From NCBI RefSeq assembly GCF_900100955.1, contig NZ_FNCC01000007.1:372001-436000 (forward strand): DNA of 64,000 nt, read 5' to 3'. The stretch's first letter is position 1. Each line of letters begins with the position of its first letter. This document shows, piece by piece, positions 18,582-29,030 of this stretch. This stretch comes from Lentzea fradiae. Lineage in GTDB: Bacteria; Actinomycetota; Actinomycetes; Mycobacteriales; Pseudonocardiaceae. Both the position numbers and the translations under genes were made by a program. Under the pieces are notes generated by a model that saw nothing but the letters and a program-made list of their open reading frames with translations, ran no database searches and was not told the origin of the DNA.

Positions 18582-19250
18582 ATGGAGGCGTTCACCTTGT
18601 CGTTCCTGATCCGGGTCCAGCTCCCGGACCGTCCCGGCACCCTCGGCGCGGTCGCAACGGCTTTGGGCGAGATCGGGGCGGACATACTCAGCGTGGACGT
18701 GGTGGAGCGCGGCTCGGGGCTCGCGATCGACGACCTCGTGGTGGAGCTGCCGTCCGGCCGCCTGCCCGACACGCTGATCACCGCGGCCGAGTCCGTCGAG
18801 GGCGTCGAGGTCGACGCGGTGCGCCCGTACGCGGGCATCCTCGACACCCACCGCGAGCTGGAGCTGGTCGAGGAGATCGCCGAGGAGCCCCGCAAGGGCC
18901 TGGAGGTCTTCACCGAGGGCGTCCCGAAGATCATCCGGGCGGGCTGGGCCGTCGTCGTGGGTCCCGAGGGCACCGGCATCAACCGCCTGACGGCGTCCTC
19001 CGCGGCGCCGGAGACCCGCATGGCCGACGTGCCGTGGTTCCCGCTGGAGCGCGCGACCGTGCTCGACGGCGAGGACGAGTGGGTCCCGGAGACGTGGCGC
19101 GAGCTGGGCACCGAGCTGGCGGCGACGCCGCTGGGCAAGCCGGACCGCGTGCTCGTCGTCGGCCGCCCCGGTGGCCCGATGTTCCGCGCGGCCGAGGTGG
19201 CCCGCCTGGCGCACCTGGCCGGGATCGTCGCCGTGGTGCTGCCCGACTGA
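18582..19250 (+). CDS. ACT-domain protein
   Basis: The 222-residue protein has an N-terminal ACT domain (LIRVQLPDRPGTLGAVATALGE, GADILSVDVVERG) and a C-terminal region of about 140 residues ending in hydrophobic strands. ACT domains usually bind amino acids. Its place divergent from gatC matches Rv3013 in mycobacteria as I recall. The function is unknown. The start is ATG 18582, with TTG at 18597 possible. Confidence 0.85.
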   Translation: MEAFTLSFLIRVQLPDRPGTLGAVATALGEIGADILSVDVVERGSGLAIDDLVVELPSGRLPDTLITAAESVEGVEVDAVRPYAGILDTHRELELVEEIAEEPRKGLEVFTEGVPKIIRAGWAVVVGPEGTGINRLTASSAAPETRMADVPWFPLERATVLDGEDEWVPETWRELGTELAATPLGKPDRVLVVGRPGGPMFRAAEVARLAHLAGIVAVVLPD

Positions 19251-19257
19251 CCCCTGG

Positions 19258-19941
19258 TCAGCGAGGTGCTCTGGCCCGCTGGTTGCGGCGGGCCAGCGCG
19301 ACCAGCTCGGCGTTGTTCACCGCCGTGGTCCCGTCCGGCTTCGTGAGGGTGTCCTCCAGGCCCATGCGCACGTGGTGTTCCAGCCGCGCGGCGTAGGTGA
19401 GGACGGGCCACGCGTCGGCGTCCCGGCCGTGCAGCACGACCGGCAGGCCGAGCGGTTCGACCAGCGTCAGCAGGCTTTCCGCCGCGGCCGGGCCGGTCCG
19501 CACGACGATCCGGCTGGTTCCGTCCGGCAGCTCGCGCAGGTCGGCCGCCGCCTCGATCACCAGCTCGACCGCGACGCCTGCCCGGTGCAGTGCCGCGGCC
19601 AGCTCACGCCACGCGGGATCGGCGACGTGGACGCTCGCCATGTCGGGCCGCCCGGCCGCGAGCGGGGCCCAGCCGGCGATCTGCCTGAGGCGCTCGCCGG
19701 GCACGTTCGTCGACACGCCGATCTCGACGCCCGGCACGGCGGCCCTGACCGTGGCGATCGTCGTGGCGATCTCCGGTCCGGCCAGCGTGGGCACGCCGAG
19801 GACGTCCCTGGGGTGGAGGTGCACCGCGGTGGCGCCGAGCGCGGCGGCGGCTGCCGCGTCCTCCGCGAGGCGCACGGGGGACAACGGCAGGGCCGGGTGC
19901 TCCCCGGCTGTGCGGGAGCCGTTCAGACAGGCTTGCAGCAC
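19258..19941 (-). CDS. BKACE (DUF849) family protein, short form
   Basis: The 227-residue TIM-barrel-type protein shows LNGSRTAGEHPALPLSPVRL, ATAVHLHPRDVLG with the metal-binding His pair, and a C-terminal HVRMGLEDTLTKPDG segment typical of beta-keto acid cleavage enzymes. Those condense a beta-keto acid with acetyl-CoA. Family members are normally 270-310 residues, so this one lacks part of the middle of the barrel. The substrate is unknown. It is convergent with the ACT gene. Confidence 0.75.
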   Translation of the reverse strand: MLQACLNGSRTAGEHPALPLSPVRLAEDAAAAAALGATAVHLHPRDVLGVPTLAGPEIATTIATVRAAVPGVEIGVSTNVPGERLRQIAGWAPLAAGRPDMASVHVADPAWRELAAALHRAGVAVELVIEAAADLRELPDGTSRIVVRTGPAAAESLLTLVEPLGLPVVLHGRDADAWPVLTYAARLEHHVRMGLEDTLTKPDGTTAVNNAELVALARRNQRARAPR

Positions 19942-20001
19942 GACTCACACGGTCCCACAGAACGTCCGGCGGCGCGGTGGCCGAAGGGTTAGCTTGGAGG
20001 G

Positions 20002-20118
20002 GTGACCCCGCGGCTCGCGCAGTCCGACCTCCTGATGGGCGACCTCGCGCTGGGCGCCGCCGGGCTGCTCGCGGTGGCGGGCGTGATCGTCGTGGCCCTG
20101 CTGCGCCGCCGGCGCTGA
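20002..20118 (+). CDS. 38-residue single-pass membrane protein
   Basis: The GTG follows GGAGG at 5 nt. The protein has a polar start, one strong hydrophobic helix (LALGAAGLLAVAGVIVVALL) and an RRRR end, which puts the C-terminus inside. The stop abuts the stop of the GmrSD-type gene exactly. No family is recognised. Confidence 0.65.
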   Translation: MTPRLAQSDLLMGDLALGAAGLLAVAGVIVVALLRRRR

Positions 20119-21777
20119 CTACAGGTCCCAGCCCTCCGCCAGGGTCCGCACCAGCTCCTTCTGCCGGGTCTCCAGCAGCGCCGGGGTCCACTCCGCCTGC
20201 GCCAGCACCTGGCTGGTCAGGCCGAACGCCGCCACCCCCGTCCTGCTCAGGAAGTACTTCGCCTTCTTCTCCGCGAAGTCGAAGTTCTGGGCCTCGGAGT
20301 TCTTCGCCCTGGTGAGCAGGACGAGGTTCGCGAGCCGGTGCGTCCAGGTGAGCCGGTCCTCCTCGGTGAAGTCGGCGAGCCACACCGAACCGTCCCTGGG
20401 ACGCTGCGGCAGGACGTGCTCGACGGTGATGATCGGGAAGTCGTAGACGACGCCCGCGCTCTGCGCCAGCATCTCGTCGAGCCGCAGCAGCACGTACTTG
20501 CGCGTCTTCTGCACCAGGTAGACCGCGCCGTCGAGCTGCCGCAGCGTCTCGGCGCGTTCGTCGGCGTCCAGCTCGAACGAGGCCGACTCCAGCCCGTTGC
20601 CGGAAGCGAGGTCGCGCAGCAGGTTCGCGTACCTGCCCACCCGCGGGGTCGTGTAGATGCGCCGGATGAACATGCTGGCGGCGAGCCGTTCGAGCTTGCG
20701 GAAGAAGCCGTCGAGCCACTCCGGGTCGTCGCCGTGGTGCCGCACGGCCCACAGCGCGGGAGGCAACCAGTCGCTGTTGTCGATCTGGGCGAGTCTGCGG
20801 AACCACGAGTTGACCTTCTCGGCCTTGGTCGTCGCGGTGTACCCGAAGTCGCGGATCTGCTCGTACGCCTCCGCGTACGGGACGAGCACGTCGTCGACGA
20901 ACTCGGCCTCCCGCCCCGCGTACTGGTCCAGCACCTGCTTCGGGAACTCGGTGAGCAGGTCCTGCTCCGCGCGCCGCTTGGCGAAGATCATCCGGAGGTA
21001 GAGGAACAGGTCGGCGAAGTCGCGCCTGCCCAGCACCACCTCGGCTTCCTCCCACCGCGCGGCGTACACGTGGTCGAGCTGCCCGATCACCTTGGACTTG
21101 AAGATGTCCGCGGGCGAGAGGTCGAGGCCCCTGGCGTTCATCACGCTGAAGATCCGGTGCGCGCTGGTGAGGCTGGGAGTGCTGACGATCACCAGGAACG
21201 TCTTCGCGCTGATCATCTTGACCAGCTCACGACGCCTCTCCTCGTCCTGCTTGAGCAGGGCGTCCCGCAGCGCCTTGGCGTTGTCGCGGATCGCCCGCTG
21301 CGCGTCGGTCTTCAGCGCATCGTCGCTGAGGCCGACGAGCTGCTCGACGCGCCCCTCCTCCTGCACGTAGGAGTGGAAGAACGGCTGGTCGAGCTTCCGC
21401 AGCGCGAGACGCGGCTTCTCCTCCAGGCCGAGCAGCTCGTCCCCCTGCTCGGTGATCATCTTGCGGAGCGAGTCGCGGATGCCGCCCTGCGGCGCGAGGT
21501 CGCGCACGATCGCGAGCAGGAGCGTCAGCGTGGTGAGCCGCTGCTGGCCGTCGATCACCTCGGCGTCGGCGTCGCCGTCCTTCTTGACCAGCACCATCGA
21601 GCCCAGGAAGTACGGCTCCCCGTCCCCGCGCCCGACCGCCTCGCTCAGGTCGTCGAGCAGCTGCAGCGCCTGCTCGGTCTCCCACGCGTAAGGCCGCTGG
21701 TAGTCGGGGATCCGGAAGTCGTAGTCGCTGCCGAACACCTTGTGCAGCGGGACCTCGTGGGCTTCGAGCTTGTGCAT
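20119..21777 (-). CDS. GmrSD-type DUF262/DUF1524 protein
   Basis: ATG 21777 gives 552 residues. The N-terminal DUF262 domain holds PDYQRPYAW and the nucleotide-site IDGQQRLTTL. The C-terminal DUF1524 has the HNH-like ITVEHVLPQRP and HRLANLVLLTRAKNSEAQNFDFAEKK. Fused GmrSD proteins act as type IV, modification-dependent restriction enzymes against phage with altered bases. The frame extends upstream without a better start. It diverges from the 74-residue gene at 21886. No methylase is nearby, as expected for type IV. Confidence 0.9.
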   Translation of the reverse strand: MHKLEAHEVPLHKVFGSDYDFRIPDYQRPYAWETEQALQLLDDLSEAVGRGDGEPYFLGSMVLVKKDGDADAEVIDGQQRLTTLTLLLAIVRDLAPQGGIRDSLRKMITEQGDELLGLEEKPRLALRKLDQPFFHSYVQEEGRVEQLVGLSDDALKTDAQRAIRDNAKALRDALLKQDEERRRELVKMISAKTFLVIVSTPSLTSAHRIFSVMNARGLDLSPADIFKSKVIGQLDHVYAARWEEAEVVLGRRDFADLFLYLRMIFAKRRAEQDLLTEFPKQVLDQYAGREAEFVDDVLVPYAEAYEQIRDFGYTATTKAEKVNSWFRRLAQIDNSDWLPPALWAVRHHGDDPEWLDGFFRKLERLAASMFIRRIYTTPRVGRYANLLRDLASGNGLESASFELDADERAETLRQLDGAVYLVQKTRKYVLLRLDEMLAQSAGVVYDFPIITVEHVLPQRPRDGSVWLADFTEEDRLTWTHRLANLVLLTRAKNSEAQNFDFAEKKAKYFLSRTGVAAFGLTSQVLAQAEWTPALLETRQKELVRTLAEGWDL

Positions 21778-21885
21778 GATCGCCTCATCGGGAGCCCCGC
21801 GGCCGTCGTTACGTCCTGCGGAACTCGCGGTCCGGCTCCAGAATCTGCCCTGATCGCCCCACTCCCTCCCGGAGGTACGAAGATC

Positions 21886-22110
21886 ATGGCCATCACCGTC
21901 AACCTCGACATGCTGCTCGACAAGGCGTACGAGAACCTGCCGCTGAGCGAGATCCTGGACGCGCCCGTCGACGCGCTGCAGGGCGTGAGCCCCGGTGACG
22001 CGGAGAAGCTGAAGGCCGCGTTCAACATCAAGACCGTGCGCGACCTGGGCACGAACAAGTACTTCCGTGCCGCCGTGACGCTGCTCGACCTGGAGGCCAC
22101 CGCCCGGTAG
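21886..22110 (+). CDS. Small helical protein with HhH-like motif
   Basis: This 74-residue protein starts at ATG 21886 behind GGAGG. The segment ALQGVSPGDAEKLKAAF followed by IKTVRDLG resembles a helix-hairpin-helix. N-terminal residues form another helix (LDMLLDKAYENLPLSEIL). I know no named family. It diverges from the GmrSD gene, and a perfect GC hairpin follows it. Confidence 0.75.
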   Translation: MAITVNLDMLLDKAYENLPLSEILDAPVDALQGVSPGDAEKLKAAFNIKTVRDLGTNKYFRAAVTLLDLEATAR

Positions 22111-22116
22111 CGGGGT

Positions 22117-22148
22117 GGACGGCGCGCCGGCACCGCCGCGCGCCGTCC
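22117..22148 (+). terminator. Hairpin after the HhH-like gene
   Basis: GGACGGCGCGC and GCGCGCCGTCC are perfect 11-bp arms around a 10-nt loop, starting 7 nt after the stop. There is no U-tract, which is common for actinobacterial terminators. Confidence 0.65.
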
Positions 22149-22207
22149 CAGGGGCCCGACCTGGGCGGTCAGGATGATGTTGGTCCTTTCTCGGGTCACC
22201 CGGTTGG

Positions 22208-22633
22208 ATGACCCCCGTGTCGACGGACCTCACCACCGAACTGCTGCTGCACCGCGCTGGCACCAAGTCGTACTGGCGCGGCCTGACCTATCGCGACGCC
22301 GTGCTGTCCCTGCGGGTGCACAGCAGGTACGTGGCCGCTCGGGTTCGAGGTGGTGACGACGAGGCTTACGCGGTCGAGCTGTCGTGGTCCGACACGCACC
22401 TGGTGGGGTCCTGCACCTGCCCGCACGGCACGGAGGGGTTCTTCTGCAAGCACTGCGTCGCCGTGGGGCTGGTGCTGCTGGACCGGGGTGAGACCGTGCC
22501 GCCGCCGGACGCCGAGGACGTGGAGCTCAAGGACGTGTTGAGAGCGCTGCCCCCGGAGGCGCTGCGGGACCTGCTCTACGAGCAGGCGGCCGGTGACCTC
22601 AAGCTGCGGGCGCGGATCATCTCAGCACTCTGA
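22208..22633 (+). CDS. SWIM zinc-finger protein
   Basis: The 141-residue protein has the SWIM pattern CxC...CxH in VGSCTCPHGTEGFFCKHCVAVGL (Cys-Cys about residues 68-70; Cys-His about 80-82). SWIM domains bind DNA or protein. Most actinobacterial SWIM proteins are much longer, so this is a minimal form with a short helical tail. Its 3' end overlaps the convergent secreted-protein gene by 12 nt. Confidence 0.85.
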   Translation: MTPVSTDLTTELLLHRAGTKSYWRGLTYRDAVLSLRVHSRYVAARVRGGDDEAYAVELSWSDTHLVGSCTCPHGTEGFFCKHCVAVGLVLLDRGETVPPPDAEDVELKDVLRALPPEALRDLLYEQAAGDLKLRARIISAL

Positions 22634-23128
22634 CACCTGCTGCGGCTCCGGCAGGAGCCCGCAGTGCTTCGGCGGCCTCAGCGCGACGTCGGCCAGTACC
22701 CAGCCCTCGCCGGCGCGGACGAAGGTCAGCAGGTGCGGCAGGCCGTAGCCGGTGGACCGGACCGGCCCCGGCTTCTCGAAGTACAGCTCGCCGTGTTCGT
22801 GGACGTGCGCCACGACGATCTTGTGGTTCTGGTCGGCGTCGATCCGGCGGAGCATCGTCCTGACCACGGCGGACCGGTACCGGGTGCGTTTCGCGGCGGC
22901 GGAGGCGAGCTCTTCCTCGTGGACGGCGAGCCGTGCGGCCAGCGCCGGGGTGACCGGGACGCCGAAACCCGGGGTCTGCGGGGCCGTGGTGACCTTGTGG
23001 GCCCGGTTCTCCAGGTAGAGCTGGGCGATGCGGGCGATCTCGCCGCGATCGGGGTCCGCGAGAGCGACCGGGGTGGCCGAGGCGCCCGCCAGCAGCACCG
23101 GGACCAGAGCGAGCACGGCTGCCCTCAT
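22622..23128 (-). CDS. Secreted hypothetical protein
   Basis: The 168-residue protein has a signal peptide (AAVLALVPVLLAGASATPVALA) and a helical middle (LAARLAVHEEELASAAAKRTRY). The C-terminal strands resemble the extracellular amidase-like or NTF2-like domains often preceding mutated spore proteins, but no firm family can be given. It has two cysteines near the C-terminus. Confidence 0.7.
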   Translation of the reverse strand: MRAAVLALVPVLLAGASATPVALADPDRGEIARIAQLYLENRAHKVTTAPQTPGFGVPVTPALAARLAVHEEELASAAAKRTRYRSAVVRTMLRRIDADQNHKIVVAHVHEHGELYFEKPGPVRSTGYGLPHLLTFVRAGEGWVLADVALRPPKHCGLLPEPQQVSEC

Positions 23129-23212
23129 TCGCGAACCCCCATCCGCACGGCCTCGTCTGGTGGGACGTGCCGTGGCGCCGGGGGTTGCGCGGGGGCCGAG
23201 GGCGGCGAGCGC

Positions 23213-25847
<2,635 letters not shown>

Positions 25848-26501
25848 TCAGCCCTGCGACTGCCCCGCCAGCTCACGGACGAGTGACCTCAGCTCCAGCA
25901 GGCTGATCGTTCCCTCCGGTTCGAGCTGCGCGGTCTCCACCCGCCGCAGCCGCTCCCCCGCGAGCCGCTCGCCGAGCGTGACGTCGAGAGGCAGGAACGT
26001 CATCGTCTGCCGCTGCTGGTCGGTCAGCTCGCACAGGGCCGGGTGGTAGACGGCGACGTCGACCACGTCACCGTCCACCTGGGCCACCACGCGGTAGTCG
26101 CCGAGCCGCAACCGCACGTCGCCGAGGTTGACGACCACCTCGGTCGGATCGGGCACCGGCGGCACCGAGTCGTGGAACTCCCACACCATGTCCGCCGGCG
26201 GCGCCGCCTTGATCCACGCGTCCGTGTACGGGCGCAGCCGAGGGTCCTCCTGACCGGTGACGACCAGCGCGTACATCGCCATGTGGCCCTGTTCGAGCGA
26301 GAACACCAGATCCGGGTGCAGCCCGCGCACGAGGTCCCGCAGCTCGTCCTCGACGCGGTGCGGCTCCCCGTCACCGAGCGCCGCGCTCACCACCGGCACC
26401 AGCTCGAACCACCGCTCCCAGAACCGTTGCGCGGCCTCGTCGGCGTTCGGCAGGTGGGCGGGGACGACGTCCTCGGCTTTGCGGCGGCGGAACCACTTCA
26501 T
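25848..26501 (-). CDS. Hypothetical protein
   Basis: The 217-residue protein starts at ATG 26501, 5 nt after the YdeI-like gene, so the pair is probably one operon. It is soluble and acidic with a basic start (KWFRRRK). Segments such as VEDELRDLVRGLHPDLVF and DVAVYHPALCEL recur in actinobacterial proteins of unknown function. No catalytic motif is seen. Confidence 0.75.
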   Translation of the reverse strand: MKWFRRRKAEDVVPAHLPNADEAAQRFWERWFELVPVVSAALGDGEPHRVEDELRDLVRGLHPDLVFSLEQGHMAMYALVVTGQEDPRLRPYTDAWIKAAPPADMVWEFHDSVPPVPDPTEVVVNLGDVRLRLGDYRVVAQVDGDVVDVAVYHPALCELTDQQRQTMTFLPLDVTLGERLAGERLRRVETAQLEPEGTISLLELRSLVRELAGQSQG

Positions 26502-26506
26502 GATTC

Positions 26507-27064
26507 TCAAGGGTAGAGCTTGCGGCCTTCCGCGAGCATGTCGACGAACTGCGCGATGCGCTTGCGCCGCGTCTCCTCCCTCTTGGCGTCGTGGATGCGC
26601 AGCAAGACGGCAAACCGGTTCTGGCTGTTCAACGTCTTGAACGTCGCCTCGGCCTCGGGGTTGGCCGCGAGCGCCTCCACGAGGTCCGGCGGCACCTCGA
26701 TGGTCGCGGGCCCGGGATAAGCCGCGTCCCACCGCCCGTCCGCCTTGGCCTTCTCGACCTCGGCGAGCCCGGCGGGCAGCATCCGCCCCGCCGCGATCAA
26801 CGCCTCGACCTTGCCGCAGTTGCGCTTGGACCACTTGCTGCGCGCAGTGCGAGGCGTCCAGCGCTGCGAGTAGTACGTCTCGTCGATGGACCGCACGAGC
26901 CCGTCGATCCACCCGTGGCACAACGCGACGTCGAGCGCCTCGTCGTAGGTGATCGTCCTCAGCCCCGACCCCTTCTTCGCGTACTTGAGCCACAGCTCGG
27001 TCTCGGTCGCGCCGTTCTCGTGCAGCCACGCGTCGAACTCGGCGGGCCCCTCGAAGACGATCAA
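26507..27064 (-). CDS. YdeI/OmpD-associated-like protein
   Basis: This 185-residue protein has the pattern of the YdeI-like family: ELWLKYAKKGSG, TYDEALDVALCHGWIDG, YYSQRWTPRTARSKWSKRN and a C-terminal KREETRRKRIAQFVDML. The family is often named bacteriocin-protection on weak evidence, so a true function is not known. It lies upstream of the 217-residue gene. Confidence 0.85.
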   Translation of the reverse strand: MIVFEGPAEFDAWLHENGATETELWLKYAKKGSGLRTITYDEALDVALCHGWIDGLVRSIDETYYSQRWTPRTARSKWSKRNCGKVEALIAAGRMLPAGLAEVEKAKADGRWDAAYPGPATIEVPPDLVEALAANPEAEATFKTLNSQNRFAVLLRIHDAKREETRRKRIAQFVDMLAEGRKLYP

Positions 27065-27239
27065 CGCATTCTCCTCAGGCAGAGCGTCATCTGCTCACAG
27101 CAAACACCGGTTTCCGCGGCTGTGGGGAATCTTCCTGGTTGTCAGCGCTGTCTTTCGCCGCACGGTACGGCTGCGAGGTTGCGTGGCCGGCGGGGAAACC
27201 CGGTGGCGCGTGGCGGCGGTTTTGGCCACAGTGCGCGTC

Positions 27240-27725
27240 ATGCTGATCCGGCGGGAGACGCCCGCAGACATCGACGCCATCCGCACCGTCACCGACCTCG
27301 CGTTCAAGAACGGCCCCGAAGCGCCGCTGATCGACTGGCTGCGTGCCGATCCCGGCTGGATTCCCGAGCTGTCCTTGGTCGCGGTCAGCGAGGGGGTTAT
27401 CGGGCACGTCGTGTGCACGCGTGGCTATCTCGGCGACATGCCCGCGTTGGGGTTGGGGCCTATCAGCGTGCATCCGGACCACCAGCGCAACGGTGTCGGT
27501 TCGGCTTTGATGCACGCCGTGCTCGGCGGCGCGGAAGCCCGGGGCGAGCACGCGGTCACACTTCTGGGTGATCCTCGGTACTACTCGCGGTTCGGCTTCC
27601 GGCTCGCCTCGGAGTTCGGCATCACGCCGCCGGTCGCCGAGTGGGAGCCGTACTTCCAGGCCCGCCTGTTCGAACCGGTGCCTGGTGGGGCGTTCCGGTA
27701 CGCGGAGCCGTTCAACCGGCTTTGA
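27240..27725 (+). CDS. GNAT N-acetyltransferase
   Basis: ATG 27240 (or GTG 27231) gives 161 residues. The acetyl-CoA loop is VHPDHQRNGVGSALMHAVLG, followed by TLLGDPRYYSRFGF, the signature of YhbS-type GNAT proteins. The substrate is unknown. The longer upstream frame has no family resemblance and was discarded. Confidence 0.88.
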   Translation: MLIRRETPADIDAIRTVTDLAFKNGPEAPLIDWLRADPGWIPELSLVAVSEGVIGHVVCTRGYLGDMPALGLGPISVHPDHQRNGVGSALMHAVLGGAEARGEHAVTLLGDPRYYSRFGFRLASEFGITPPVAEWEPYFQARLFEPVPGGAFRYAEPFNRL

Positions 27726-27756
27726 CGGGCCGCGGCCCTTGGTGGAACCCATCGCC

Positions 27757-28992
27757 TCAGACAGGTCTGGCGATCTGCGCGACGTCGCCCGCCGACGTGC
27801 GGGCGAAGACGCTGCCGTCCGGCAACGCGGACACGGTGTCGATGAAAAGCCCGTCGCTCAACGGCTCCCAGCCCGCGCCGAGGCGGTGGGGGCGGCCGGC
27901 GACCAGCGAGTAGATCCCCACGGTTCCGTCCGGGCGCAGCACGACCTCGGGTGAGGCGTCCAAGCCCCGGGCGATCTCGCGCCACGCACCCACCGCGCTC
28001 ACCTTGCCCGCCTTGCTCGTTGCACCCGCCGGACCCGCCGGACCCGCTGCGCTCGCTGCACCCACCGGACTCGCCGCACCCACCACGCTCGCCATGAGGG
28101 CGGTGCCGGAGCGGACGTACACCGACACCGACCCGTCCGCGTGCACGACCGCCGACGGCTTGCCCGAGGCGAACCCCGGCGGACTCAGCGGAATCGATTC
28201 GGACTGACCGGCCCCCTGGGGGGATCGGGTCCCCATCCCAATCATCCCAAGCGGGTCTGACAATTCCGCGACGCTGCCGTCCACCAGCACCGCGTACACC
28301 CCGACCGTCCCATCCGGACGCAGCACCGCCTCAGGGTCCCCGCCAACCCCCGAAGCCACCGACCGCCACACTCCACCACCCAAAGCCATCACCTCGCCCT
28401 GAACCGTGCGGGCGAACACGAACCCCCCAGCCACCGAAGGCCGCCCGACGAACGACCGGGAGGTACTCAGCCGGGTCCCGCCGGCCCAGACGTCCCCGTC
28501 CAGCACCACGTGAACGGTGCCCGCCACGACCTCAGGCCCGCCCTGCCACGCCTGGCGCAGCATGGCCGAAGCGCGGTCGAAAGCCTGGTCGTACCGCTCC
28601 GGGCAACAGGACCGCTGGACGGCGTCCGCCAGCAGGCCGGGGGTCAGGTCAGCCCGGTCGGCGCGAACAGCGGCCTCGAAGAAGCGCCGGGCCGCGTGAG
28701 AGACGTCCATGACCTGTTGCGGTGTGCCCCAGCCCATCGACGGGCGTTGCTGGAAGACGCCGAGCGAGTCGCGGTCGCCGCACGGGAGGTTGTTCATGTG
28801 CGACTCGACCCAGCCCGCTTCGAAGGCCGCGAGCATCACCTTGTCGCTGACGTCCAGTGCGAGGCCGACGGCGTGCACCGTGCGGATGACGTCCGGGTCG
28901 TGGGTGGGTGGGACGACGCAGCGCGCGTCGCGTGGCAGGGCGTGGGCCGTACCGGTGAGCAGCAGCACGAGGACCAGCGCGAGCCTGAGCAC
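27757..28992 (-). CDS. Secreted protein: lysozyme-like domain plus beta-propeller repeats
   Basis: GTG 28992 gives 411 residues with a signal peptide (LALVLVLLLTGTAHA). Residues 35-130 hold the segment FEAGWVESHMNNLPCGDRDS, then LGVFQQRPSMGWGTP, found in many secreted actinobacterial wall hydrolases. The rest consists of repeats with RPDGTVGVYAV or LRPDGTVGIYSL, typical of sialidase-like/PLL lectin propellers. A Gly/Ala/Pro/Ser-rich stretch interrupts the propeller near residues 320-345. It may bind glycans and degrade cell wall, which is inference. It follows the GH9 gene by 38 nt. Confidence 0.75.
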   Translation of the reverse strand: MLRLALVLVLLLTGTAHALPRDARCVVPPTHDPDVIRTVHAVGLALDVSDKVMLAAFEAGWVESHMNNLPCGDRDSLGVFQQRPSMGWGTPQQVMDVSHAARRFFEAAVRADRADLTPGLLADAVQRSCCPERYDQAFDRASAMLRQAWQGGPEVVAGTVHVVLDGDVWAGGTRLSTSRSFVGRPSVAGGFVFARTVQGEVMALGGGVWRSVASGVGGDPEAVLRPDGTVGVYAVLVDGSVAELSDPLGMIGMGTRSPQGAGQSESIPLSPPGFASGKPSAVVHADGSVSVYVRSGTALMASVVGAASPVGAASAAGPAGPAGATSKAGKVSAVGAWREIARGLDASPEVVLRPDGTVGIYSLVAGRPHRLGAGWEPLSDGLFIDTVSALPDGSVFARTSAGDVAQIARPV

Positions 28993-29030
28993 AAGTCCGA
29001 ATTGGACACCCGGGCTCGCGCCGGCGCCAC

